Assembly: GCA_031425155.1 (NCBI GenBank)
Contig: JANPIV010000032.1
Span: forward strand, 1 to 64,000
Length of the DNA stretch: 64,000 bases
Source: M3007 sp031425155
GTDB lineage: Bacteria; Bacteroidota; Bacteroidia; Chitinophagales; Saprospiraceae
Direction of reading: 5' to 3'
Shown piece by piece: positions 42,596 through 51,987 of this stretch (position 1 is the stretch's first letter; each line of letters begins with the position of its first letter). The notes under the pieces were generated by a model. That model searched no databases, was not told the origin of the DNA, and was given only the letters and a program-made list of their open reading frames with translations. The position numbers and the translations under genes are program-made.

Positions 42596-45500
42596 ATGAA
42601 GCGATTTATTACAACGTTTTCTCTGGTGCTGGCCATGGTCAGTGCAGCGCTTGCGCAGCGCACGGTAGTCGGTACCGTGACTGGAGACGACGGCGAGGCA
42701 CTTGTGGGTGCTTCGGTAGCAGTAAAGGGTGCCAGTGCTGGTGCCCGTACCGATCTAAATGGTAAATATTCGGTGCAAGTGCCCACTGGGTCCGACGTGC
42801 TGGTATTTACCTATACTGGCTATGCCACGCAGGAAATCACCCTGGCCGCCACGAATGTGGTGGATGTGGTGCTGGCTTCCGGTCTCCAGCTGGAAGAAGC
42901 AGTGGTCACGGCCCTCGGTATTACCCGGTACAAAAACGAACTCCCTTATTCTGCCCAAAAGGTGGAAGGCGACGACGTGACCCGTACCCGCGATGCCAAT
43001 ATCGTGAATTCCCTGTCCGGGAAAGTGGCCGGTTTGCAGATCAAGCGCAATAACAGCCTCGGTGGCTCCACCAACGTGATACTGCGGGGCAACAAGTCGC
43101 TGACCGGCAACAACCAGGCCCTTTTCGTGGTGGACGGTATTCCGTTGGACAACTCCAACTCCAACACGACGGACCAATTGACGGGTCGTGGTGGTTACGA
43201 CTATGGTAACTCGGCGGCTGACATTAATCCGGACGACGTGGAATCCATCACAGTGCTGAAAGGTGCTGCTGCTACCGCCCTGTATGGCTCGCGCGCATCC
43301 AATGGTGTGGTGATGATCAATACCAAAAAAGGGAAAGCCCGGGGTAAAGGGATTGGCGTGACCATCAATGCAGGCGTGAATGCCGGTCAGTACGATAAAT
43401 CCACTTTTGCCGAGTTTCAGAATCAGTATGGTGCTGGCTATGGTGCTTATTATGAAGACGGTTCGGGCTTCTTTTTGGAGCGTGACATCAACGAAGATGG
43501 TACGCCCGATCTGGTGACTCCCCTCAGCGAAGATGCTTCCCATGGTGCTGCTTTTGACCCAAGTTTGCAGGTTTATCAGTGGGACGCTTTTGACCCTACC
43601 TCGCCTAATTTCGGCAAATCCCGCCCTTGGGTGGCTGCTTCGGATGGTCCTGCTTCCATTTTTGAGACCGCAGTGGGTACCAATAACAGCATCCTGATTG
43701 ATGGCACCAGCGATAATGGTTATTTCAAACTGGGCTACACGAAAACCACCGATAAGGGTATTATGCCTAATAGTAGCGTGGACAAAGACCTGGTGAATTT
43801 TGGTGCCGGCTATAACCTGACCAAAAAATTGCAGGTGTTTACTTCGGTCAACTACACATCTATTGACGGTTTGGGTCGCTATGGCAGTGGTTATAACTCT
43901 AAAAACCTGATGGGTAACTTCCGCCAGTGGTGGCAGACCAACGTGGACGTACAGGATCTGAAAGCGGCTTACGAGCGCACCAACCAAAACATCACCTGGA
44001 ACTGGGTTGACCCGACCGATTTGGCACCTATTTACTGGGATAATCCTTACTGGACCCGCTACGAAAACTATCAGAATGACCACCGTAACCGTTATTTCGG
44101 CTATGCCGGGGTAACTTACAATCTGACCAGCTGGTTTGATGTGACGGGCCGGGTGTCTATTGACCAATTCGACGAAATTCAGGAAGAGCGCATCGCTGTT
44201 GGCAGTATTGATGTATCGGAATACCAACGCTTCAACCGCAATTACCGCGAATTGAACTATGATCTGTTGGGTCAGTTCAAACAGTTCGATCTGACGGAGC
44301 GTCTGCAGTTCGACGCTTTGGTGGGGATGAACATTCGTAAAACCGACAACTCCAGCATCCGTGCTGTCACCAATGGTGGTCTGGCTATTCCACGCGTGTA
44401 TTCGCTGTCCAATACCCAGAATGCACTGGAGGCTCCGGTAGAAGTCGTGAACAGGCTGCAAGTAAACGGCGTGTTCGCCCGGGCCGGTTTCATCTACGAC
44501 AAATTCCTGATTCTGGACGGTTCTATCCGCCGCGACCAAGCTTCGTCCCTGCCAGTGGACAACAATGCTTATTTCTATCCTTCGGCTTCTTTGGGTCTGA
44601 TCTTCTCGCAGTGGCTGGGTGAAAATAAAGTAGTTTCGTTTGGTAAGGTACGCCTGAATTACGCTGAAGTAGGTAACACGGCTCCACCATTGAGCGTGAG
44701 CGATGTATATGACCTGAATTCCCCGTTCAGCGGTGCTGGTTCGGCTGCTGTGCCACTGCGCAAAAACAATCCTGATCTGAAACCAGAACGTACCAAGAGC
44801 CTGGAAGCAGGTCTGGAAATGCGTTTCCTGAACAGCAACCTAGGCTTCGACGTGACTTACTACAAAACGAATACGGTGGATCAAATCTATCCAGCCGCCG
44901 TTTCGCGCGCTACTGGTTACTCTTCCAAGTTCATCAATGCCGGTGACGTAGAAAATCAGGGTGTGGAGGTATCGTTGTTCATCCGTCCGATTCACAGCCG
45001 CGATTTCGACTGGACGATCAACGCCAACTGGGCCCGCAACCGCAACAAGGTGTTGGATCTGGGTGGTATCAAGAACCTGCAACTGGCTTCCTTCCAGGGC
45101 GGTGTGACCATTAATGCTGCTGTGGGTGAGCCTTATGGAACGATTAAGGGCAAGAATTTTGTCTATTTAAACGGCCAGAAAGTAGTAGGTGCGAACGGTT
45201 ACTATGCACAAAGTGCTACTTCCGATGAGATCATCGGCAACGTAAACGCCGACTGGACGGGCGGTGTAACCAATCAATTGCGTTACAAAAACGTTTCCCT
45301 AGGCTTCCTGGTGGACGTGCAACAAGGTGGTGATGTATTCTCGCTCGATCTGTACTATGGTCTGGCCACTGGTCTATACCCGGAAACTGCTGCTGACAAC
45401 GACCTGGGTAATCCATTGCGTAGTGCGCTGGGCGATGGTGGTGGTTTGATCGTACCAGGCGTATTGGCTGATGGTACTCCGAACGCTAAACGCGTAAGCG

Positions 45501-45805
45501 CGGTTAATTTTGGTCACTTTGGATACCGCCGTAATCCGGCTGCTGCCTTCGTGTATGATGCCAGCTACGTTAAATTGCGCGAAATCAACCTTAACTTTGA
45601 TTTCCCAAGCAAATGGATGGCCGACGGCAAATACGTAAAAGGTCTTTCGCTGGGTCTGTATGGCCGCAACCTGTGGATCATCCACAAAAACCTGCCTTAT
45701 GCCGATCCGGAAGACGGTCTGAGCGCTGGTAACGTACAAGGCTACCAGTCCGGTGCTTATCCAACGGCTCGTACCGTAGGTATCAACCTTAACTTGAAAT
45801 TCTAA
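42596..45805 (+). CDS. SusC/RagA family TonB-dependent outer-membrane receptor
   Basis: Outer-membrane nutrient transporter of 1069 residues from ATG 42596. Signal peptide MKRFITTFSLVLAMVSAALAQ, then a carboxypeptidase-D-like domain (TVVGTVTGDDGEALVGASVA, residues 22-100), a TonB-box region (LQLEEAVVTALGITRYK), a plug with NSLSGKVAGLQIKRNNSLGG and VESITVLKGAAATALYGSRA, and a beta barrel closing with TARTVGINLNLKF. It forms a complex with the SusD-like lid encoded 14 bases downstream and imports a substrate with energy from TonB-ExbBD. No glycan-degrading neighbours on the same strand indicate the substrate; peptides or other oligomers are as likely as sugars. Confidence 0.95.
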   Translation: MKRFITTFSLVLAMVSAALAQRTVVGTVTGDDGEALVGASVAVKGASAGARTDLNGKYSVQVPTGSDVLVFTYTGYATQEITLAATNVVDVVLASGLQLEEAVVTALGITRYKNELPYSAQKVEGDDVTRTRDANIVNSLSGKVAGLQIKRNNSLGGSTNVILRGNKSLTGNNQALFVVDGIPLDNSNSNTTDQLTGRGGYDYGNSAADINPDDVESITVLKGAAATALYGSRASNGVVMINTKKGKARGKGIGVTINAGVNAGQYDKSTFAEFQNQYGAGYGAYYEDGSGFFLERDINEDGTPDLVTPLSEDASHGAAFDPSLQVYQWDAFDPTSPNFGKSRPWVAASDGPASIFETAVGTNNSILIDGTSDNGYFKLGYTKTTDKGIMPNSSVDKDLVNFGAGYNLTKKLQVFTSVNYTSIDGLGRYGSGYNSKNLMGNFRQWWQTNVDVQDLKAAYERTNQNITWNWVDPTDLAPIYWDNPYWTRYENYQNDHRNRYFGYAGVTYNLTSWFDVTGRVSIDQFDEIQEERIAVGSIDVSEYQRFNRNYRELNYDLLGQFKQFDLTERLQFDALVGMNIRKTDNSSIRAVTNGGLAIPRVYSLSNTQNALEAPVEVVNRLQVNGVFARAGFIYDKFLILDGSIRRDQASSLPVDNNAYFYPSASLGLIFSQWLGENKVVSFGKVRLNYAEVGNTAPPLSVSDVYDLNSPFSGAGSAAVPLRKNNPDLKPERTKSLEAGLEMRFLNSNLGFDVTYYKTNTVDQIYPAAVSRATGYSSKFINAGDVENQGVEVSLFIRPIHSRDFDWTINANWARNRNKVLDLGGIKNLQLASFQGGVTINAAVGEPYGTIKGKNFVYLNGQKVVGANGYYAQSATSDEIIGNVNADWTGGVTNQLRYKNVSLGFLVDVQQGGDVFSLDLYYGLATGLYPETAADNDLGNPLRSALGDGGGLIVPGVLADGTPNAKRVSAVNFGHFGYRRNPAAAFVYDASYVKLREINLNFDFPSKWMADGKYVKGLSLGLYGRNLWIIHKNLPYADPEDGLSAGNVQGYQSGAYPTARTVGINLNLKF

Positions 45806-45819
45806 AACAAAATGCAAGC

Positions 45820-47250
45820 ATGAAAAAGCTCTTAATGATATTATTCGTCACCACGTTATTTGCTGCCTGCCAGGATGATTTTGGCGACACCAACGTGGAT
45901 ACTAAAAAGCCGCCGGTGGTGCCACCCGCAGCCCTGTTCGTGACCAGCCAAAAGAATCTGGTGGACGAAATTACCAGTTCCAACGTCAATCAGAACATTT
46001 TCCGTCTTATCTCTCAGTATTGGACCGAGACGACCTATTTTGACGAGGCAAACTATGACCTGACGACACGCAACATTCCGCAGAACTTCTGGAATACGCT
46101 CTATACCGGTGTGCTGCAAAATTTGAAAGAGTCTCAGCGGATCATTCCAAACCAGGATCCGGCTTTCGTCTCGGCTGTACAGAAGAAAAACCAGAATGCC
46201 TGCATCGAAATCCTGAATGTTTATACTTATTCGGTGTTGGTCAATACCTTTGGCAATGTGCCTTATACCGAAGCACTGAACAGCGACAACGTCTATCCAA
46301 AATACGATGACGCCGCTGCGATCTACAATGACCTGTTCATTCGTCTCGATAAAGCCATCGCTGATATTGACGTGAATACGGACGGTTTTGGTAGCAGTGA
46401 TCTGTTCTATGGTGGAGATATGTCCGGTTGGGTCATTTTTGCTAATTCGCTGAAACTGCGCATGGGCATGATCATCTCCGATGTGGACCCTGCGAAAGCA
46501 AAAACCATTGTCGAGCAGGCTTCGCCCAATGCCATTTCATCCAATGCCGAAAACGTGGCTTTCCAATACCTGTCTTCTCCGCCAAACACCAACCCAATCT
46601 GGGTGGACCTGGTGCAAAGTGGCCGGAAAGACTTCATTGCTACCCGCACTATTGTGGATACGATGCTGGCTCTGAACGATCCACGTACCGATGATTACTT
46701 CACTGTGGATAATGTGAATGGTTATAGCGGTGGTATTCCCGGCGAAGGCAATGGCTATTCCGAGTATTCTAAACCCGATGAGCGCATTGTGGATCCTGCT
46801 TTCGAGTCCCTGTTGTTTGATTATTCCGAAGTGGAATTCCTGCGCGCAGAAGCCGTCGAACGTGGTATGAACGTAGGTGGCACGGCTGCTGAACACTACA
46901 ACAACGCCATCACCGCTTCCATCGAATACTGGGGTGGCTCGGAGGCCGATGCGACTGCTTATCTGGCTCAACCGGAAGTGGACTACGCTACGGCTGTCGG
47001 CGACTGGAAAGCCAAAATTGGTCTGCAAAAATGGCTGGCCCTGTACAACCGTGGCTTTGATGGCTGGACAGAACTCCGCCGTTTGGACAATCCATCGCTG
47101 CCGGCTCCTTCCGATCCGAACAGCGGCTTCCCGGTTCGTCTGACTTATCCGGTGCAGGAGCAAACGCTCAATTCCGACAGCTACGCCCGTGGCTCCACTT
47201 CTATTGGTGGCGACGTGGTGGAAACCAAGCTGTTCTGGGATAAATTCTAA
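45820..47250 (+). CDS. SusD/RagB-like surface lipoprotein
   Basis: Lid and substrate-binding partner of the SusC-type barrel, 476 residues. Lipoprotein signal MKKLLMILFVTTLFAAC (Cys17) followed by the acidic QDDFGDTNVD typical of surface-exposed Bacteroidota lipoproteins. The sequence belongs to the SusD-like_2 type: LVDEITSSNVNQNIFRLISQ, YTYSVLVNTFGNVPYTEALN, FANSLKLRMGMIISDVDP and LFDYSEVEFLRAEAVERG. The TPR-like helices of the family occur in the first half. It is cotranscribed with SusC and ends with a terminator at 47277. Confidence 0.93.
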   Translation: MKKLLMILFVTTLFAACQDDFGDTNVDTKKPPVVPPAALFVTSQKNLVDEITSSNVNQNIFRLISQYWTETTYFDEANYDLTTRNIPQNFWNTLYTGVLQNLKESQRIIPNQDPAFVSAVQKKNQNACIEILNVYTYSVLVNTFGNVPYTEALNSDNVYPKYDDAAAIYNDLFIRLDKAIADIDVNTDGFGSSDLFYGGDMSGWVIFANSLKLRMGMIISDVDPAKAKTIVEQASPNAISSNAENVAFQYLSSPPNTNPIWVDLVQSGRKDFIATRTIVDTMLALNDPRTDDYFTVDNVNGYSGGIPGEGNGYSEYSKPDERIVDPAFESLLFDYSEVEFLRAEAVERGMNVGGTAAEHYNNAITASIEYWGGSEADATAYLAQPEVDYATAVGDWKAKIGLQKWLALYNRGFDGWTELRRLDNPSLPAPSDPNSGFPVRLTYPVQEQTLNSDSYARGSTSIGGDVVETKLFWDKF

Positions 47251-47276
47251 GCGTTCTATTATTTGATAAACCACAG

Positions 47277-47317
47277 AGAGGCTGTCTTACCGTTTGCCGG
47301 TGAGACGGCCTCTTTTT
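47277..47317 (+). terminator. Terminator after the SusC/SusD operon
   Basis: AGAGGCTGTCTTACCG and CGGTGAGACGGCCTCT form a near-perfect stem, interrupted by one internal mismatch and a small loop, followed by TTTTTATTT. It lies 27 bases after the SusD stop. Confidence 0.85.
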
Positions 47318-47401
47318 ATTTCTGTCGGTTTTTTGTCAAAACATTTCCGCGAATCCGCCAATTCTCCCGAATTTGGCATCTTCAAATAAAAAGCTCCGCT
47401 C

Positions 47402-47623
47402 ATGTCCTCCGATGAACGTATTCGCAAGAACCGTCAGTTTCGCAACCCGATGCTGATACTTGGCATTACTATGACCGTTTTTTACTTTTGTTTCGGGACA
47501 TATTTGCTGGCCTGGCCCAATGCTTTGCCCAATGTACCGGCTGAGTTTCGCAACATTTTTGCCATTTTGCTGCTCATCTACGGCGGCTACCGTGGCTGGC
47601 GGATGTATAAGGACTATTTTTAG
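47402..47623 (+). CDS. Small two-helix membrane protein
   Basis: A 73-residue protein with a charged N-terminus (MSSDERIRKNRQFRNP), two hydrophobic segments (MLILGITMTVFYFCFGTYLL and NIFAILLLIYGGYRGW) and a short basic-aromatic tail RMYKDYF. The segment GGYRGWRMYKDYF resembles tails of small Bacteroidota membrane proteins found next to phosphate-binding PstS-like lipoproteins; the next gene is one, 98 bases on. No function is known. Start and length are clear: ATG 47402 follows the SusD terminator. Confidence 0.72.
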   Translation: MSSDERIRKNRQFRNPMLILGITMTVFYFCFGTYLLAWPNALPNVPAEFRNIFAILLLIYGGYRGWRMYKDYF

Positions 47624-47721
47624 GCAGGCAGGCATACTTTTGATCCTGATATAGTTGCCTTGATGCTTTGCCTTCGCCATTTTTCTTCACCACTCCCGAA
47701 CCCCCTTTCAACTGCGCTATT

Positions 47722-48657
47722 ATGAACAACTTGCATAAAATATTTTTCTTCCTGGGCCTGTTTGCACTGGCTTCCTGCGAGAAAAAGGACAAAACCGGGA
47801 AGGTGCTGGATACGCCCACTACCGGTACGCTGCACATTATGGTGGACGAGGGCTACCGGCCCATTGTGGAGACTTCCATAGATGTGTTTGATTCCATTTA
47901 TCGTCAGGCGCATATTGTGCCCACCTATACTTCCGAAGGTGAAGCGGTGGCGGCCCTGCTGCGCGATTCCGTACAGTTCATCGTCATCACCCGCAAACTG
48001 GTGGACGAAGAGCTGGAGCGGTTTAAAAAACGCGGTTTTGAACCAAAAACCACGCCCATTGCCCATGATGCGCTGGCCTTCATCATCCACCCCGGCAATC
48101 GCGATACCGTACTGACAACCGATCAACTGCGCGATATTGTCAGTGGCAAAGTGCAGGATTGGAAACAGATAAACCCGCAGTCCAAACTGGGCAAAGTGCT
48201 CATGGTTTTTGATAATCCGTCGTCCGGTGCGGTGCGTTATGCCAAAGATTCGATTGGCGGCGTGACCGATCTGCCTGCCAACGCCTCCGCCCTGAATACC
48301 AATGCCGAAGTAATCAATTACGTGGCCAACCAACCGAACGCTATTGGCATCATTGGAGCCAACTGGATCTCCGATACGGATGATAAGGGCGTACAGAAAT
48401 TTCGCCACGAAATACATATTGTGGACGTCGCCAAAGCCACCGGGAAAGAGGGTTTCGGACCTTATCAGGCCTACCTGGCGACGGGCGATTATCCGTTCAA
48501 GCGGACGGTATATGCCATCAATGCGCAGGCACGGCAGGGATTGGGATTGGGTTTTGCTTCCTACCTGGCGGGTAGCGATGGCCAGCGGATTGTGTTGAAA
48601 GACGGCCTCTTGCCAGCGCAAATTCCGCCCCGTTTGGTCAAGACCAGCCGCCAGTGA
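47722..48657 (+). CDS. PstS-like phosphate-binding family lipoprotein
   Basis: From ATG 47722 the protein has 311 residues with a lipoprotein signal (LHKIFFFLGLFALASC, Cys19). The type II periplasmic binding fold of the PBP_like/PstS family is seen in TGTLHIMVDEGYRPIVETSI, PTYTSEGEAVAALLRDSVQF, HDALAFIIHPGNRDTVLTTDQLRDIVSGKVQDW, and VFDNPSSGAVRYAKDSIGG, the last corresponding to the phosphate-contacting loop. No pstCAB genes follow, as usual for Bacteroidota paralogues, which probably sense or scavenge phosphate or have changed ligand. It precedes the TPR protein gene and may share a unit with the small membrane protein before it. Confidence 0.85.
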   Translation: MNNLHKIFFFLGLFALASCEKKDKTGKVLDTPTTGTLHIMVDEGYRPIVETSIDVFDSIYRQAHIVPTYTSEGEAVAALLRDSVQFIVITRKLVDEELERFKKRGFEPKTTPIAHDALAFIIHPGNRDTVLTTDQLRDIVSGKVQDWKQINPQSKLGKVLMVFDNPSSGAVRYAKDSIGGVTDLPANASALNTNAEVINYVANQPNAIGIIGANWISDTDDKGVQKFRHEIHIVDVAKATGKEGFGPYQAYLATGDYPFKRTVYAINAQARQGLGLGFASYLAGSDGQRIVLKDGLLPAQIPPRLVKTSRQ

Positions 48658-48877
48658 GTGGGAATTTTGCTTCCGTGACAAAAGCCGGAAGGTTGTTTTG
48701 TGCCGTTTGCAGATTACCTTTTTGTTTATTTAGTTAATTTTCCATTAAAAACCAGTTATTGCGCCTTTTCCCGCCCTTGGTGGTGTGTACTTTTTAATAA
48801 TTCATCGTCTAACTTACATCTTGCCCGTCCACGGGGAAGCATTTCGCAAGCAGTATTCACATAACTTTTTCTGAACA

Positions 48878-50617
48878 ATGACAACTTTCCTGAAAAAAGC
48901 CATCTTCTTCATGGCTATTGTGTACGCCCAGTTTGCGGCTGCCCAAACCCACACCGATGGGCTGGCGGCCATGCAACTGGAGAATTGGGATAAAGCCATC
49001 AGTATTTATACTGCCTTGACCAAAGCCAATCCTGCCGACCAAACCGCTTTCCTCACTTTGGGCAGTGCCCACCTGGCCAAAGGAGAGAAGGATAAAGCCA
49101 AAGCCGCCTTTGATGCCGCTTTTAATGCTAAACCGGATGGCCCACTGGCCTGGGTAGCCAATGGTCGTAATTTGCTGTTGCTGAACAATATCGTAGAAGC
49201 CGACGTGCAGTTCAAAAAAGCCGCTAAAAACGGTAAAAAGGACGCCAACGTGCTGCGCCAGATCGGTGAGTCGTTTCTGTACGCTCCATCCGGCGTGAAG
49301 CCCAATTTCGTACGCGCCGAGGAGTTCCTCAAGACCGCTTATGAGGCTAATTCCAAAGACTATACCGCGCTGATGACGCTCGGTTACACCTACAAGGAAA
49401 TGCCCAATGGTGGCCTTGCTGCGCAGCAGTACGAACTGGCCGAAGCCCTGGAGCCCAAAAATCCCCTGCCCAAATTCATGCTGGCCAAGGTGTATAAGGC
49501 AGCTAAACTTGATGCCAAATATCTGGACTATCTGGACCGGACGATTGCCGTTGCGCCTAAATACACGGCTGCTCTGCGCGCTAAAGCCGAGGCCTATTAC
49601 TATGGCCGGAAATACGACAAAGCTACTGCTGCCTACAAAGACCTGGTGGCCAATGGCGACGAAGTGACCGTGGAAGATGAAATGCAGCTGGCCAATTCGC
49701 TGTTCATTACCAAAGACTATCCGGCCAGTATTACGCTGGTGGAGAAGATCATCCAGAAGGACGGCTCAAAGAATTACCTGCGCCGCCTGTTGGGTTACAG
49801 CTACTACGAGACCGGCGACTACCCGAAAGGTATGGACATCATGACCGATTATTTTGCCAAAGTGACCCCCGATAAAGTGTTGTCCACCGACTATCTGTAC
49901 CTCGGACGTTTGCAGGTGAAGAGTAAAGGCGATACCCTGGGTGCCATCGAGAATTTCAAAAAGGCTATGGGTATGGACTCCTCGGCCTGGACGCTCTACA
50001 AAGAAATCGGTGAGCTGTACTACTCGAAGAAAGACAACTGCAACGCTGCCACGTCTTACCAGATGTACCTGGATTCGGTGCCCAAGCCGGAACCAACCGA
50101 TCTTTACAAATTGGGTCTTGCGCAGTACTACTGTAAGGAAGATACTACGCTTATGCGCTACCAGAAAGCCGAAGCGACTTTCCTGCGCATCACGCAACTG
50201 GTGCCTACCGCCGGTATTGGCTGGTTGTGGTCGGCCAAGGCCGCTACCAAACTGGAACCGGACGTACAGGCCAACCCAGAAATGGCGGCGCAGTTTGGTC
50301 GTGCCAAACCTTATTTTGAGAAATACATCGGTATTGCTTCCGTGGATAAAGAGAAGAACAAGAAGGATTTGATCTCCGCGCAAGAGTATCTCACCTACTA
50401 CTTTTTCCTGCACGGCAATGCGGATAGTACGCTTATCAACGCCACCAAACTGCTCGAACTGGACCCGGCCAACCAGACCGGCACGGAGCTGAGGGATGCC
50501 GCCAAAAGCGGTACGATGGTGCCCCTCGCGCCAGGCACGCCTGGTACGCCGGGAACCCCGGGTACGCCTACACCACCGGTTACGCCGCCAACCAACGGTG
50601 GTGGTAAAGGCAAGTAA
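48878..50617 (+). CDS. Periplasmic TPR protein with Pro-Gly-Thr tail
   Basis: Exported 579-residue protein: signal peptide MTTFLKKAIFFMAIVYAQFAAA, then about 12 tetratricopeptide-like units (for example NWDKAISIYTALTKANPADQ, PNFVRAEEFLKTAYEANSKD, KYDKATAAYKDLVANGDEVT), a protein-binding solenoid. The C-terminus is low complexity, made of PGTP repeats and PPVTPPTNGGGKGK, probably a flexible cell-wall or linker region. Proteins of this type in Bacteroidota are often found downstream of PstS-like lipoproteins and with TonB/ExbBD genes elsewhere, so a link to envelope energisation is possible. Partner unknown. A strong terminator follows. Confidence 0.85.
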   Translation: MTTFLKKAIFFMAIVYAQFAAAQTHTDGLAAMQLENWDKAISIYTALTKANPADQTAFLTLGSAHLAKGEKDKAKAAFDAAFNAKPDGPLAWVANGRNLLLLNNIVEADVQFKKAAKNGKKDANVLRQIGESFLYAPSGVKPNFVRAEEFLKTAYEANSKDYTALMTLGYTYKEMPNGGLAAQQYELAEALEPKNPLPKFMLAKVYKAAKLDAKYLDYLDRTIAVAPKYTAALRAKAEAYYYGRKYDKATAAYKDLVANGDEVTVEDEMQLANSLFITKDYPASITLVEKIIQKDGSKNYLRRLLGYSYYETGDYPKGMDIMTDYFAKVTPDKVLSTDYLYLGRLQVKSKGDTLGAIENFKKAMGMDSSAWTLYKEIGELYYSKKDNCNAATSYQMYLDSVPKPEPTDLYKLGLAQYYCKEDTTLMRYQKAEATFLRITQLVPTAGIGWLWSAKAATKLEPDVQANPEMAAQFGRAKPYFEKYIGIASVDKEKNKKDLISAQEYLTYYFFLHGNADSTLINATKLLELDPANQTGTELRDAAKSGTMVPLAPGTPGTPGTPGTPTPPVTPPTNGGGKGK

Positions 50618-50650
50618 ACCGTTTCCGTCAATAAAGACTTGATAAATGAA

Positions 50651-50690
50651 CGCCCGCCCGACTTTTAAAGTTGGGCGGGCGTTTTATTTT
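50651..50690 (+). terminator. Terminator after the TPR protein gene
   Basis: CGCCCGCCCGACTTT pairs with AAAGTTGGGCGGGCG (15 positions, one G-U pair) with almost no loop, followed by TTTTATTTT, 34 bases after the stop. Confidence 0.92.
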
Positions 50691-50829
50691 AAAGTAATTC
50701 GCTGAAATCAGCTCAGACTAAATGCTGCATAACGTATTGGTTTCCATTGCCCATTTGCCTTTTGCAATTTTATTTTTTTACTTAGGCATAATAAATGCTG
50801 TTACGTATATTTCGCCCAAAACTAGTTCT

Positions 50830-51678
50830 ATGCGCCTGTTGCCAACCATTCTTTGCTGCCTGTCGCTGTGTATGCCTGCCCGTAGCCGGGAGCAACTGGC
50901 GATGTTCGATTTTTCCGTTTTTGACCAGCGGGACCTCGAAATTTTTGCTGAAAAGCAAAAAATCGCCACCTCTATGCCCAATAGATCCACGCAGGCCCTG
51001 CAGGTGGCCAAGTCCTGCCTGGGTTTGCCTTATGTGCATGGTACGCTGGAAACTGACGGCCCCGAACAATTGGTGGTCAACCTCCGCCAACTGGACTGCT
51101 GGACTTTTATTGAGAACAGTGTGGCTTTTGCGCTCAATGGACAAGGAGATTTCGACGCCTATCAGCAGCATTTGCAGCAATTGCGCTACTGGGGCGGCAC
51201 AGTGAACGGTTACGGCTCGCGCATCCACTATTTTTCCGGATGGATACTGCAAGGCCAGGGACTCGGTTATCTCCATGATGTGACCGCCGACCTGGGTGGC
51301 CTGCCTTACCGTAAGAAAATTGGCTACATCAGTGCCCGCCCGCAGAAGTACCCGCACGTACAGGACCCGGCTACGCACCGCGCGCTGGTGGCCGCCGAAA
51401 CGCGGATTAATCATCATGCCTGGCACTACATCCCCAAGTCAAAAATAGCCCAGATTGAAAGTCAGCTCCGGGAAGGCGATCTTATTCTGCTCACCTCCGC
51501 CAAGCCCGATCTGGACATCGCGCACCAGGGTTTTGCGGTGCGAAAAAATGGCCATATTCATTTGTTACACGCCTCTTCCCTGTCTAAAAGGGTGGTCATC
51601 TCTGCCGAACCACTGGCGCAGTACATGGCCAAACAGCGCGGGCAGTCGGGCATTATGGTGGTGCGGGTGAATCCGTGA
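50830..51678 (+). CDS. DUF1460 family amidase-like protein
   Basis: From ATG 50830 the 282-residue protein belongs to DUF1460, a papain-like NlpC/P60-related family that includes N-acetylmuramoyl-L-alanine amidases of Bacteroidota. Catalytic residues expected: Cys in RQLDCWTFIENSVAFALN, His in GSRIHYFSGWILQGQGLGYL, and a polar third residue in the DLDIAHQGFAVRKNGHIHLLHAS region. It has a signal peptide (MRLLPTILCCLSLCMPARS). It likely acts on peptidoglycan in the periplasm. The open frame starts at 50722, but that segment is unlike an export signal. Confidence 0.85.
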   Translation: MRLLPTILCCLSLCMPARSREQLAMFDFSVFDQRDLEIFAEKQKIATSMPNRSTQALQVAKSCLGLPYVHGTLETDGPEQLVVNLRQLDCWTFIENSVAFALNGQGDFDAYQQHLQQLRYWGGTVNGYGSRIHYFSGWILQGQGLGYLHDVTADLGGLPYRKKIGYISARPQKYPHVQDPATHRALVAAETRINHHAWHYIPKSKIAQIESQLREGDLILLTSAKPDLDIAHQGFAVRKNGHIHLLHASSLSKRVVISAEPLAQYMAKQRGQSGIMVVRVNP

Positions 51679-51691
51679 GATAGCCAGTGCC

Positions 51692-51919
51692 TTAGTGTTG
51701 CACGATCACTTTTCCACTTTTTACCGCCTGCCTGGCATGGCACAACTGCCAGATATACACCCCTTTGGGCAACTGCTTTACTGCCATTTCCTCTACGCCA
51801 TTGGTAGTAGGAAGCGGCTGCTTTACTACCAGACGGCCATCCAGATCAAACATCCTGAACTCTCCATCATCGCCGTCAGGATGCGCCAGCCACAAGCGGG
51901 CATTGGCCGGGTTGGGCCT
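51692..51919 (-). pseudogene. Orphan type IX secretion C-terminal domain (remnant)
   Basis: Reading on the minus strand from 51919: RPNPANARLWLAHPDG, then FRMFDLDGRLVVKQPL, then LPKGVYIWQLCHARQAVKSG and KVIVQH before TAA. This is a complete T9SS sorting domain (PNPA start, GRLV and GVYxW strands, KVIVQ end) but it is immediately preceded by an in-frame TAG, and no cargo gene runs into it. It lies between the convergent-facing DUF1460 and amidohydrolase genes. Probably the 3' end of a deleted surface-protein gene; less likely a recoded or frame-disrupted gene. Confidence 0.75.
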
Positions 51920-51987
51920 CTAATTTCCCCGCCCCAATTCCCGCAGATCGCCCTACCTTTCGTCCCCATCGAAATCTTTACCTATCC

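Noticed and set aside
42755..44539. 594-codon open frame opposite the SusC gene
   Set aside because: It is the mirror of a strongly codon-biased gene; its translation has no domain and the opposite strand is clearly SusC.
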